37,746 bases of DNA from Deltaproteobacteria bacterium (GCA_019309115.1 JAFDGW010000031.1:1-37746), one strand, 5' to 3'. Counted from the first letter of the stretch, positions 1-8,617 are shown. The notes: generated by a model from the sequence alone, not told the origin. Numbers and translations are program-made.

Positions 1-308
1 CCGAACCGCTATGGGTGTTGCCTCCCAGTCTTCCTCCGAAAAAGGCAATCCCAAAGCTTCTGCGCTTGATGAAATATCAACGGTGGATGCTTTCTTCCGC
101 TTCAACAATCTTCTTCTCTCAGACCACTCCCACCTATCACAAAGCCCGCTCACTGTATACAAAAATCTGCAATACCACTATGATTACCCTGTGATCGCTT
201 ACAAAAGGCTTAATCAGGCTGCAAAAATTGGCTAAAAAAATAGCTCTTGCGCGACAGGATGCAGAGTCAAGGAAGCGCACGGGATGAGGCGAGAGAGGAG
301 GAAAGTTA
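1..308. other. Window edge, no recognised gene
   Basis: An open frame on the + strand runs from the window edge to a stop at 233-235. Its longest ATG-started form is 74 codons from position 11. The peptide has no signal peptide or motif that I recognise, and it could be the C-terminal tail of a gene cut by the window or a chance frame. Bases 236-308 are non-coding and end in the purine-rich ribosome site AGGAGGAAAG just before the next gene. Confidence 0.3.
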
Positions 309-2588
309 GTGAGAGAAATCAGGGAGCTTTTAAAGGCGCGGGAGTATTCAGCTTTCTTGGAAAGGGTTGAACAAAATAAAAATGAGCTTTTAAGAGAACC
401 TCATGGGAATGTTTTTCTTGCTTTTTCCTGTCTTTTAAAAGGAAACAGAGAAGAGGCTCAAAAGATCCTTGATGAGATAAAAGAGGTTCAAAGTGCAGAT
501 TTTATGGCAGATACAGGCCTGGTCTTTTTGATGCTTGGAGATATTGAAAAGGCCGAGTATTATCTCAAAAAAGCAGTAAAATTACCTGGTCCGGACGAAG
601 CTGCCTGGGCAAGGCTTGCTGCAGTTTACTATACTCAGAGGAAATTAGAAGAGGCTCAGTATGCTTGGGAAAGAAGCCTTGAGTTAAATCCAGATAGAGC
701 TGAAGTCATCTACAATCTCGGGGTGCTTTATCTCAACAAAGGTGAGTTTGAAAAAGCTGTTGATTACTTTAACAGAGCATTGATAAAAGATCCTGACTTT
801 AAAGATGCAGAAGAAAAAAGAAGCTTAGGCTTGCTTTCGCTCAACAAGATAGACTCTTTGATAGAGGAGTACTATTCCCAGCTTGAAAAAGAAGAAACGC
901 CGGATGTTTATCTTAAACTTGGAAATACCCTTTATCTTGCAGGAAGGCTTCCTGAGGCAAGGGCCATTCTTATGGAGGGAATTAAGAAGTTTGAATTTGA
1001 TTCAAGGTTAAAATTTTTACTTGTGGAGCTCTTAAAAGAGGAAGGAGCTATACATAAAGCCGGGCTTCTTGTAAAGGAATGGTTTGAAGATACAAGCTGG
1101 ATAGATGATGAAAAGACTCCAAATAAAGATGAGGTTTTGGCGCAGTTAAGGTTTACCTTAAATGAACTTAGAATAGAGGCTCGCTTTCTGGATACTGCAG
1201 AGGAAGATCTCGAAAAAATAGAAGACAAAGAAAGCTATCCGGTTTACTACATACTTAAGTCCAAAATTTTGATGGAAAAAAACAAAGGGATAGAGGCAGC
1301 TCAGGTTTTAAGAGAAGCCAAAGAAAAATTTCCTGCCCATTTGGGTGTTTTGTCTCAACTTGTTCATGTTCTAACTTCTATTGGTGAACTTGAAGAGGCA
1401 GCAGAAATCCAAAGCCAGATAGTTGCAATCAACCCTGCTTCTGTAATCCAGCAGGTTGAAATGGAAAATTATAAGGCTACTGACGAGCAGGTTGAGCTTC
1501 TGGAAGGACTTTTAAACTCAATCGCTATTCCAAAAGCAACAAGGGCTTCTGCAGGTTTTGTGCTTCATAAGGTGTTTGAAAAGAAAAAAGACTATGATAG
1601 GGCTTTTAAGGTTCTCCTTAAGGCAAATGATCTTGTTAAGGAAGAATTGACTTATGACTGGAAAGAACACAGACTTATGATTCAGAAGACAATTGAGGTA
1701 TTTACTCCTGAACTTGTGGAAAAACTTAAAGGAAAGGGTCATCCTTCTAAAAGACCCATATTTGTCCTTGGAATGCCAAGATCAGGGACAACTTTAACAG
1801 AACAGATTCTTGGAAGCCACTCTATGGTTTATCCAGCAGGAGAACTTGGCTTTGTTCCAAGGATTGTTTCTTTAATACCAAAGGTTTTGAAAATGGAAGG
1901 GAAAGAGCCAAAGCGGTGGCCAGAGGCTATAGTGGATTTTGACGGAAGACTTTTAAAATCTGCAGCGCAGTATTACCTTGACAAAGTGGCGATGCTTGAT
2001 GATAAGCATTCAAAAATAGTTGATAAACTTCCTCATAATTTTGATTACATTGGACTCATACTTCTTATATTTCCGAATGCAAAGATTATTCATCTTGTAA
2101 GAGATGATTTAGACGTGGCTGTTTCAAATTATCAACAAAATTTTGCTGCAAAACACGGAACCATGGGTTTTGCCTTTGAGCTTAAGTGGATTGGTCATAT
2201 GCTCAACGACCATAAGGCTATTATGGAACATTGGCACAAGATTTTCCCTGGCCAGATTTATGAGCTTGATTACAGGAGGCTAACAGAAGAGCCTGAAGAT
2301 GTTATAAGAGAACTTCTTGATTTTTGTGAACTTTCATGGGAAGCTAAAGTACTTGAGTTTTACAAGACCAAAAGACCTGTGAAGACCGCGAGTATTAAGC
2401 AAGTAAGGCAAGGAATTTATAAATCTTCTGTTGAAAAGTGGAGAAGATACGAAAAGTTTCTTAAGCCAGTAATAGAGCTTCTTGAAGAAGGCTTTATGCC
2501 CTTAAATGAAAGTGATATTGTTGGATTTTTGAGATATGAAGATGTGGTAAAACCAGCAGGTTTTCTGGGTTATACTATTCCTGCTTAA
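309..2588 (+). CDS. TPR-repeat protein fused to a C-terminal sulfotransferase
   Basis: The 759-residue protein has two parts. Residues about 1-470 are tandem TPR helices, for example AEVIYNLGVLYLNKGEFEKA, and would act as a protein-binding scaffold. Residues about 480-750 form a sulfotransferase domain. The 5-prime phosphosulfate loop FVLGMPRSGTT lies near residue 484, and the 3-prime phosphate segment IIHLVRDDLDVAVSNY near 593. The domain would transfer sulfate from PAPS to a sugar, lipid or tyrosine; the acceptor cannot be read from sequence. The GTG start at 309 follows a strong AGGAGGAAAG. The methyltransferase begins 23 bp downstream, so the two are probably one operon. Both are more A+T-rich than the rest of the window and use mainly AGA/AGG for arginine, which suggests transfer or a separate genomic island. 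The family call is firm; the substrate is unknown. Confidence 0.88.
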   Translation: MREIRELLKAREYSAFLERVEQNKNELLREPHGNVFLAFSCLLKGNREEAQKILDEIKEVQSADFMADTGLVFLMLGDIEKAEYYLKKAVKLPGPDEAAWARLAAVYYTQRKLEEAQYAWERSLELNPDRAEVIYNLGVLYLNKGEFEKAVDYFNRALIKDPDFKDAEEKRSLGLLSLNKIDSLIEEYYSQLEKEETPDVYLKLGNTLYLAGRLPEARAILMEGIKKFEFDSRLKFLLVELLKEEGAIHKAGLLVKEWFEDTSWIDDEKTPNKDEVLAQLRFTLNELRIEARFLDTAEEDLEKIEDKESYPVYYILKSKILMEKNKGIEAAQVLREAKEKFPAHLGVLSQLVHVLTSIGELEEAAEIQSQIVAINPASVIQQVEMENYKATDEQVELLEGLLNSIAIPKATRASAGFVLHKVFEKKKDYDRAFKVLLKANDLVKEELTYDWKEHRLMIQKTIEVFTPELVEKLKGKGHPSKRPIFVLGMPRSGTTLTEQILGSHSMVYPAGELGFVPRIVSLIPKVLKMEGKEPKRWPEAIVDFDGRLLKSAAQYYLDKVAMLDDKHSKIVDKLPHNFDYIGLILLIFPNAKIIHLVRDDLDVAVSNYQQNFAAKHGTMGFAFELKWIGHMLNDHKAIMEHWHKIFPGQIYELDYRRLTEEPEDVIRELLDFCELSWEAKVLEFYKTKRPVKTASIKQVRQGIYKSSVEKWRRYEKFLKPVIELLEEGFMPLNESDIVGFLRYEDVVKPAGFLGYTIPA

Positions 2589-2611
2589 ATTAAGAAAAGA
2601 AAGGTTTTATA

Positions 2612-4168
2612 ATGGATGAAGGTTATCCTAAGAGAGAGGAATTTATAGACCGTTTTATTCCTTATATGTATCCTGCAGGCAATTCTTTTGTTGCAGCAAG
2701 TAGCGGATTTTTGCCTCCTGATTTTACTAAGGAATTTCACTTTATTGACCTTGGTTGTGGAAGGGGAAAAACCTTAATGGCTCTTGCCCAGCTTTATCCC
2801 CAGGCTGAGTTTTACGGTGTTGATTTTAACGAGAAATCAATAAGTTTTGCTCAAAAAAAGGCTGAAGAACTTCGCCTCAAAAACTTAAGATTTATAAACA
2901 CAGGCTTTGAAAAGCTCCTTGAGTTAAAAGAGCTTCCTTTTTTTGATTATGTGTCTATGGCAGGGTTATATACATGGCTTACCCCTTCTGCAAGGGAAGC
3001 AGTGAAAAAGTTTGTAGAGAAAAGATTAAAACCTGAAGGCATACTTTACTTGGAATTTGCTGCCATACCAGGTTCAATTAATAACGCTATTTTCTGGAGG
3101 TTTATTAGAGAGCTTGTTCCAAGGGAGGCTGAAGATTCTGAAAAGATAGAAAAAACCCTTGAGCTTTTTGAGATCTTTATCAGCAGGCCCACAAAGTATC
3201 TTATAACTTATACAGGCGTAAGAACTGTAATTTCCAATTATTTGCGCAACAGGGAAGAACAGAGCAAGCATCTTCTTCACAATGTGCTTCCAGAATATGC
3301 TTTTCCTGTGTATTTTTTTGAAATTTATGATGATTTTACGAAAGCAGGTGTAAGATTTGCGGGGAGAATGGATCTTGAGCAGAACGCTCCAGAGCTGAGT
3401 TTATTTCCTTCTCACGTGCCTACTTATGTAAGGTTCAAAAAAGATGTTAGAGTAAGGGAAACAGTGGTAGATTTTATTTTGAACATAGGAGAGCATCACG
3501 ATGTGTGGGTAAAGGAGGGGGAGCTTAAAGAAAAAGAGTCGTTAGAATATCTTCATGAGCATTTTTTTTTAATCCCCAGGCAGAAGCCTGATCATTTAAG
3601 AAGGACTGTGCTTTTGCCAGGAGGACATAGGTTTTCTCTTTCTGGAGAAATTTTTACTCCCTTTTACGGAAATGGAGAAGCCCCTTTCCGGCTAGGTGAT
3701 CATCCCTTGTTTAAAGAAAATCCCGAAGCTGTTAAAAAGGCTTTTTACAAGGTATCAGCTTCTGGGGAGTTTTTTATATGTTGCTTTAAGGATAAGTTAA
3801 GAGACTTAAGAGAGACACCTGAGGAACTACCAGAAAGGTTTACGATCTCATCTGTTAACGAGTATCTTCTGGAGAGCGCATTTGAACTCTTAACCGGTTG
3901 CCAACTGGTATCTGAAGTTACTGGTGGGGTAGCTGTAACTTTATCCCCTCTTGAAGTGGTTTTGTTTTATTTTGCTTTAAAAGAGGGTAAGGGCAAAGCG
4001 CTTGATAGTGCCTTTGAGTACTTACAATCTCTTGACAAAACTTTGCGCCTGGGAGGTGAAGAGAAAAAGGCGAAAGACGTATCCCGTGAAGATCTGGAAA
4101 AGATTTTTGACTCTTTATTTAAAGGCAGAAAAATCTTCAACCTTAACAGATTGAACATTGTGGCTTAA
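2612..4168 (+). CDS. SAM-dependent methyltransferase with methyltransferase regulatory domain
   Basis: This 518-residue protein carries a class I SAM-binding motif I (FIDLGCGRGKT, near residue 45) followed by the acidic strand end YGVDFNEKS. The segment SMAGLYTWLTPSAREAVKKF and the following LKPEGILYLEFAAIPG are typical of methyltransferases that carry a regulatory domain of the PF10119 type. Residues about 220-300 (VLPEYAFPVYFFEIYDD onward) fit that regulatory domain. The remaining C-terminal 200 residues are mostly helical with no motif I can name. The methyl acceptor is unknown; pairing with a sulfotransferase suggests modification of a surface glycan or of a polypeptide held by the TPR protein. 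The ATG follows AAGAAAGG. The low-G+C composition matches the preceding gene. The broken mobile element starts 36 bp after the stop. Confidence 0.85.
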   Translation: MDEGYPKREEFIDRFIPYMYPAGNSFVAASSGFLPPDFTKEFHFIDLGCGRGKTLMALAQLYPQAEFYGVDFNEKSISFAQKKAEELRLKNLRFINTGFEKLLELKELPFFDYVSMAGLYTWLTPSAREAVKKFVEKRLKPEGILYLEFAAIPGSINNAIFWRFIRELVPREAEDSEKIEKTLELFEIFISRPTKYLITYTGVRTVISNYLRNREEQSKHLLHNVLPEYAFPVYFFEIYDDFTKAGVRFAGRMDLEQNAPELSLFPSHVPTYVRFKKDVRVRETVVDFILNIGEHHDVWVKEGELKEKESLEYLHEHFFLIPRQKPDHLRRTVLLPGGHRFSLSGEIFTPFYGNGEAPFRLGDHPLFKENPEAVKKAFYKVSASGEFFICCFKDKLRDLRETPEELPERFTISSVNEYLLESAFELLTGCQLVSEVTGGVAVTLSPLEVVLFYFALKEGKGKALDSAFEYLQSLDKTLRLGGEEKKAKDVSREDLEKIFDSLFKGRKIFNLNRLNIVA

Positions 4169-4203
4169 AAGCAGTCTTCTCTAGGATGAACATGGCACTT
4201 GTA

Positions 4204-4380
4204 GTGAACTACTCCGCCCTTGCGGACGAAGCTTCTAAGGGAGTTTGATAGGTCACTTCTGCCCTTATCCCATTGAAGAGAATAAAAAATCGGCTGCGAA
4301 GGGCGCCTCCGACGGGCTACATGGCGAGAGCCCATTCTCGGCGCCCCCTTATTAGGCACCACCAACGAGGAGTAATACCG
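4204..4380 (+). ncRNA. HEARO-like RNA (candidate IscB omega-RNA), copy 1
   Basis: The first 68 bases (4204-4271) recur at 37633-37700 with only 4 differences. The element starts with GTGAAC, and the two flanks are unrelated upstream of that point, so this is probably the element border. Pairable segments are CTCCGCCC with GGACGAAG (4211-4230), TAAGGG 4236-4241 with CCCTTA 4262-4267, GGGCGCC 4301-4307 with GGCGCCC 4340-4346, and GGGCT 4314-4318 with AGCCC 4329-4333. CGAGA 4325-4329 can also pair with TCTCG 4336-4340. Size, position directly before a short ORF with its own ribosome site, and the GTGA border fit HEARO RNAs, now known as guide RNAs of IscB nucleases. In that model the guide would be the bases just upstream of 4204. 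Alternative: a minus-strand right end of a TnpB (IS605-type) element. No covariance search was possible. Confidence 0.6.
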
Positions 4381-4467
4381 ATGGCACATAAAAAAAACAC
4401 CTCCACATCTGACATCTCTACAGCCCAAGATCGGACAATCCATGTGCTACAAGAACCGGACAATTAA
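4381..4467 (+). pseudogene. IscB-like N-terminal stub (decayed)
   Basis: An ATG at 4381 follows GAGGAG (4367-4372) by 8 bases and opens a 28-codon frame. Its end, DRTIHVLQEPDN, resembles from memory the short leader that precedes the RRXRR region of some IscB proteins, where the next residues are typically QRVFVL. Here the codons after the last Asn are TAA TGT GTT; one C-to-T change in each of the first two would restore Gln-Arg-Val. No RuvC, HNH or RRXRR continuation is visible before the metalloprotease gene, so the body of the nuclease is gone. The right border of the element is not resolved and lies somewhere in 4468-4560. The IscB assignment rests on family memory and on the adjacent structured leader. 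Confidence 0.5.
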
Positions 4468-4579
4468 TGTGTTGCTGACATAAAGCCAGATTTTTAATGA
4501 CAGGGTTTAGCTTGAAGATTACTATAACTTCCAAGCATGGAAATTAACAGTAAAGCCTAGGAATGTGTGGGTATCTAAA

Positions 4580-6394
4580 ATGAAGAAACAATTTGTAACA
4601 TCTGGGGTAGTTTTGTTTGTGTGTGTCATTGCAGCCTTATCAAGTGTGATGGCACAAAGGGAAAGGTCTGCTCCGCTAGTTTTTTCGTATTTGCTGACGC
4701 CCAGAGCGGATATTTCGCCTGGTAGGGATGAATTAGTGCGAGTCCGCAACACTGGTATTCTTGATACGAGTTTAATTCAAAAATTTAAAAAAGGCGATCA
4801 TGCTCTGGTGGACTTTGGGACAGGGCTTATTGAGGTAGTAACTGACCAGGTTGAAGTGGCATCTGGTAGAGTTAAGTGGATATCCAGGCCTTTGAATGGG
4901 GGCATAGGGGATGTCATTGTTTTTTCCGTTGTAAACGGTTACGCCGCCTGCATAGCCAAGATAAATAACATGTCTTTTCGATGTGATCCAGAAGATGCAA
5001 ACGGGACAGTTTTTATCATTGACACGACAGACGCTTTCGAACTTCCCTCTATGGCCGTACCTGCGCCGGAACCGCCGTTACCTGACAGCCGGTATGATCG
5101 CCCAGTAGGACAGAGTTGGGCCGATCTTTCATTAACCGCATCAGGTGCCTCCGGGTCATCAGGTTTGGTTGTTGATGTACTGGCAATGTACACGCCGGGC
5201 TTGAGGCAAGCCTATGGCGGGAGTAGTGAAGTAATGGCTGTTATTCAGAATCTTTTCGATTATGCCAATTATATTTTCACTAATAGCAATACGGGCGTAA
5301 CGCTGCGTGTTATTGGTTGGAAGGAAATAGCCACCGGGGATGACGAAGATGTAAATACTACTTTGAACAAAATGGCTTACGGAAGTGGTGAATTTTCCGA
5401 TCTTCTTCAGGTCATGGACAACACAGGAGCCGACATAGCTGTCCTTTTTAGAAAGTATAGCCCCTATGACGAATGGTGTGGTTTAGCTTATATAAACAAT
5501 AGGGAATATTGTTTCACCGATCCGAGTTATTCTCATGTTCTTTTCCGTGCTGTTGTCGAAGTCGGGGAATACACGGTTGGCGGAGGAACGATTTTCTACT
5601 GTGGTGATGACACACTGGCACATGAACTGGGACATAATTTTGGCTGCGATCACGATCTTTCGCATGGTGGAGGAAACGGCCTTTACTCATTCAGTAACGG
5701 CTACTGCGGACCTGATTACGGCACGGTGATGTCCTACTGTGAGCCTTCAGTTCCCTATTTTTCAGATGACATGATTGTTGACGGGAAGAGAATTGGTGAT
5801 TCCAATGCAAGAAACGCCGAAACGATAAGACGTGTTGCTGTATATGTGGCTGCTATACGAGGTTCAGATGGTTCTGGTGGGGCCACCGGTGATGAATACA
5901 CACGAAGGATGCAGGAAGTTTACGTGGCTTATTACGGGAGACCGGCAGATCCGGCCGGTCTGGATTGGTGGTCGAACCAACTGAGGCAGGCAGGCGGAAA
6001 TCTGGACGCCATTATTCAGGCTTTTGGCAACAGTGAAGAATTCGAGAGGCGCTACGGCGGTCTAAGCAACAGCGAACTTATTGACACTATCTACCTGCAA
6101 ATGTTCAACAGGTGGCCAGACGAAGCAGGGAAGAATTTCTACCTGCGCCAGCTTAACCTTGGGACCATGACGTTGCAGAGCATAACACTAAATGTTCTTG
6201 ATGGAGCTGTAGGTACTGACGCGGTAATCATAGATCATAAGGTTGAAGTAGCTGAATATTTTACGGACAAGATACGAAATGGATGCTCGTACACTTCTGA
6301 AGAAATTGGAGTAAGTTTCATTCAAAACGTGGATGAAACGGTCGATTCAGTAGTACTGGCAAAAGAATTAATAGATGCCTATTGCGGAAACTAA
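4580..6394 (+). CDS. Secreted reprolysin-like zinc metalloprotease with DUF4214 C-terminus
   Basis: The protein has a Sec signal peptide (MKKQ, a hydrophobic stretch, then SVMAQ). The extended zinc site HELGHNFGCDHD lies near residues 348-359 and a Met-turn TVMSYC near 383, the arrangement of reprolysin-like (M12B-type) metallopeptidases. His348, His352 and His358 would bind zinc and Glu349 would be the base. Residues about 440-560 form a DUF4214 module (YVAYYGRPADPAGLDWW, then a second LYLQMFNR-type unit), common at the end of large exported bacterial proteins. I chose ATG 4580 because it gives a normal signal peptide; an in-frame GTG at 4565 would add five residues. It stands alone on its strand, downstream of the broken mobile element. 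The substrate is unknown. Confidence 0.85.
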   Translation: MKKQFVTSGVVLFVCVIAALSSVMAQRERSAPLVFSYLLTPRADISPGRDELVRVRNTGILDTSLIQKFKKGDHALVDFGTGLIEVVTDQVEVASGRVKWISRPLNGGIGDVIVFSVVNGYAACIAKINNMSFRCDPEDANGTVFIIDTTDAFELPSMAVPAPEPPLPDSRYDRPVGQSWADLSLTASGASGSSGLVVDVLAMYTPGLRQAYGGSSEVMAVIQNLFDYANYIFTNSNTGVTLRVIGWKEIATGDDEDVNTTLNKMAYGSGEFSDLLQVMDNTGADIAVLFRKYSPYDEWCGLAYINNREYCFTDPSYSHVLFRAVVEVGEYTVGGGTIFYCGDDTLAHELGHNFGCDHDLSHGGGNGLYSFSNGYCGPDYGTVMSYCEPSVPYFSDDMIVDGKRIGDSNARNAETIRRVAVYVAAIRGSDGSGGATGDEYTRRMQEVYVAYYGRPADPAGLDWWSNQLRQAGGNLDAIIQAFGNSEEFERRYGGLSNSELIDTIYLQMFNRWPDEAGKNFYLRQLNLGTMTLQSITLNVLDGAVGTDAVIIDHKVEVAEYFTDKIRNGCSYTSEEIGVSFIQNVDETVDSVVLAKELIDAYCGN

Positions 6395-6482
6395 TAGACA
6401 CTTTATGTAGCTAAGCTAAGTTCGTTGGTGAAAACGTTAGGGGAAGTTGTTAAGATGAGAAGGCTCAAAGTGAGCAACAAAC

Positions 6483-7709
6483 ATGACGTACCAAGAAAAC
6501 GATCATGCTTCTACGAATTTTGCCAAGGAAAGCACCACAGTGAGATGGAAAAAAGTAATATTATACCCCGATGAGCGGGGAAGTTGGAGGTGGGCTTTTA
6601 AGAGTGTTTTTTTTGTGCCTGCCATTGTTCGAGTGCTGGTTACGCTGAAACGATCCGGCATTCGTGATGTGTTTATATACGGAACAGATGAATCCGAACG
6701 TAGTAGCATTTGCAGCGCGCTGCAAGGCTGGGATCCTTCAATCCCCCGAGTTTTTTTTGGAACGAGTGGATTTGCCGATAGTGATGATGCGATTCTGCTC
6801 GTAAAGGGAGGCTTGTTTTGGCAGAAGGAAATTCTGGAATGGTTTGATGACCAGATAAAGAGCCAAACTGTGGCGGCAATGTTGGGAGAAATGGATAATC
6901 GGTTTGTTCTGGTTGCAGCTTCGATCCGGGCTCGAGACTTGTCGCGATTTACAAGCCTCAACGGAACTGCAACGGTAAGCGACTCATTCCCATGTGTGGT
7001 TAAACTTCCTAAAAATGCTGTACTTCTGTCATCTACGAAGGTTTTGAAAAACCCTGCATTATTGTTAAATCTAGCCAGCAAGCCTTCCGATCGACCTCAT
7101 GTTGTTTGGGTCAGGCAATTTCTATTTCCGCTTCTCTCCTTTTTTGCCAGTCGAGGAATAAGTCCCAACTTTGTAACCTGGTTCGGATTTTTGGTGCATA
7201 TCGCCGGTTGTGCTTTTTTGATAGTTCCGAGTTATGTAACAGGCGTTATTGCTTCGATAATTTTCATTTTTTCGTGGATGCTCGACTGTGCTGACGGAAC
7301 CCTTGCCCGTTTGACACTAAGCGAGAGCCAACAAGGGCAGATTCTTGATACTCGTCTGGGTCATCTTGCTAACGTTTTGCTATTCATGGCCCTTATTTTC
7401 CGCACCTTTCGGTATAAATCCCCCCTGCTTATGGTGCTCGTCGGTGTTGCCTTTATAATCGGCACGACTCTTGCCGCTCGAACCCATTCGGCTGTATCAT
7501 CTCTCGCCAAAGAGAAATCTCATGAAGCTGCCAGCTTTTTTGTAAAGGTAAATCATCGGGATTATGCCTTTGTTTTGCTGGTTTTTGCCCTGCTGAACAG
7601 GTTAACCTTTTTTTGCTGGCTGGCCCTTTTTGGCGTTTACGGTTACTGGATGTCTCAGCTTTTTGTTCTTCTGAGAACACAAAAGGAGGAGAAACATGCG
7701 AAAGGTTAG
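6483..7709 (+). CDS. CDP-alcohol phosphatidyltransferase-family membrane protein with N-terminal extra domain
   Basis: The C-terminal half is a membrane CDP-alcohol transferase domain with several hydrophobic segments (about residues 210-400). The family motif is D(x)2DG(x)2AR(x)8G(x)3D(x)3D. Here it reads D268, D271-G272, A275-R276, G285, D289, but the final Asp is replaced by Gly293, followed by His294. That Asp is considered the catalytic base, so the protein may be inactive or work differently. The N-terminal 190 residues are soluble and look like a degenerate nucleotidyltransferase fold, as in bifunctional inositol-phosphate cytidylyltransferase/DIPP synthase fusions, but without a clear GxGxR loop. 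The next gene overlaps its 3-prime end by 14 bp, so the two are probably cotranscribed. Confidence 0.75.
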   Translation: MTYQENDHASTNFAKESTTVRWKKVILYPDERGSWRWAFKSVFFVPAIVRVLVTLKRSGIRDVFIYGTDESERSSICSALQGWDPSIPRVFFGTSGFADSDDAILLVKGGLFWQKEILEWFDDQIKSQTVAAMLGEMDNRFVLVAASIRARDLSRFTSLNGTATVSDSFPCVVKLPKNAVLLSSTKVLKNPALLLNLASKPSDRPHVVWVRQFLFPLLSFFASRGISPNFVTWFGFLVHIAGCAFLIVPSYVTGVIASIIFIFSWMLDCADGTLARLTLSESQQGQILDTRLGHLANVLLFMALIFRTFRYKSPLLMVLVGVAFIIGTTLAARTHSAVSSLAKEKSHEAASFFVKVNHRDYAFVLLVFALLNRLTFFCWLALFGVYGYWMSQLFVLLRTQKEEKHAKG

Positions 7710-8487
7710 GCTAGTTCTGACTTTTATATGTGTTTTCGGGTTGGCTTTAAGAGGTGGCCTCTTTGCCGCCGATTCCCGGCAGGATGTACAGGACGTACAG
7801 GGGCAGGCGATAGAATACTTCAGGCAGGTGGCGGAACTGGTAATAAAGAAGGATGCTCCCGCAATTTATGAACGAATGACGCCCGCTGTTAAGCAAAAAT
7901 TTACGGTGGATCAGCTGGCGGATTTTTTGAACAAAGCTTTGGGCGGTCTCGATCAGCCAGAGACGGTGACTCTTACCGGCTATCAGATGCAACCGGACGG
8001 ATCTCATTGCATCGTCCAAGGGCTTATTAAATATCCGACGGAGAAGGTGGTGCTTACGCTTACACTGAAAAGATCATTTGACGGATTTCTAATCTCGCAC
8101 CTTAATATTAACTTTCCTGAGATGTCTGAAGCAGTCAGAAAGCGGCTTCAGGCTTTTTCAGCAGGGGCTGAGAAATTCCTCAAGAATACCTTTTTCCCTA
8201 CTCTACAAGGAAAGGGAGTTGACGCAGCGCTGGAACTTGTGGATGATGACGTGAGAAAGCAGGTTGGCGATGATCTTATTAAAAGCATTCTTGTCAAATT
8301 AAAACCTGTTAAGATTGAGAAACTCATCGACTACAATAAGCAAGAAATCGCAGGAAATGAAAAACCGGCGCACAGATTTGTTTTCGAAGCCCTTTCAAAT
8401 GGAACTGTGTATAGCGTTGAAATTATTCTTCAACCGGAAGGAAATTCTTTTAAGATAGTTGACGTAAACCTTTATCAGCGACAATAA
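7696..8487 (+). CDS. Periplasmic NTF2/DUF3887-like repeat protein
   Basis: A 263-residue protein with a cleavable signal peptide (MRKVRLVL, hydrophobic core, GLFAAD). The mature part appears to be two copies of a small alpha+beta unit. The first, about residues 30-140, contains a helix with AIYERMTPAVKQKFTVDQ, a pattern seen in DUF3887 and other NTF2-like proteins. The second, about 145-263, begins with a similar helix (FLKNTFFPTLQGKGVDAALE) and ends in strands. Such folds bind small ligands or peptides, but no catalytic residue can be named. The start sits inside the previous gene, and its AGGAGGAG ribosome site is in that gene's coding region, so translational coupling to the CDP-alcohol-type protein is likely. 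Function unknown. Confidence 0.65.
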   Translation: MRKVRLVLTFICVFGLALRGGLFAADSRQDVQDVQGQAIEYFRQVAELVIKKDAPAIYERMTPAVKQKFTVDQLADFLNKALGGLDQPETVTLTGYQMQPDGSHCIVQGLIKYPTEKVVLTLTLKRSFDGFLISHLNINFPEMSEAVRKRLQAFSAGAEKFLKNTFFPTLQGKGVDAALELVDDDVRKQVGDDLIKSILVKLKPVKIEKLIDYNKQEIAGNEKPAHRFVFEALSNGTVYSVEIILQPEGNSFKIVDVNLYQRQ

Positions 8488-8510
8488 ATTTGAAGGTTCG
8501 CGTCAAACAA

Positions 8511-8522
8511 CCTAACGTTAGG
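8511..8522. repeat. Perfect 12-bp palindrome upstream of mltG
   Basis: CCTAACGTTAGG is perfectly self-complementary and sits in the only intergenic gap between the NTF2-like gene and mltG, about 95 bp before the mltG start. It could be a protein-binding site. There is no T-run, so it is not an intrinsic terminator. Confidence 0.3.
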
Positions 8523-8617
8523 CTGCGCTTTTACTGGAATGAGATTTGACCACTTGTAATGAAATTCAGACGCAGGTAAAATAAAAGCTACAGACATAAG
8601 ACTACTCGAGGCGATTC

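Noticed and set aside
6503-7081. 192-codon minus-strand ORF
   Set aside because: It is antisense to the N-terminal domain of the CDP-alcohol-type gene, has no ribosome site or family features, and is rich in Ser/Arg as expected of a shadow frame.
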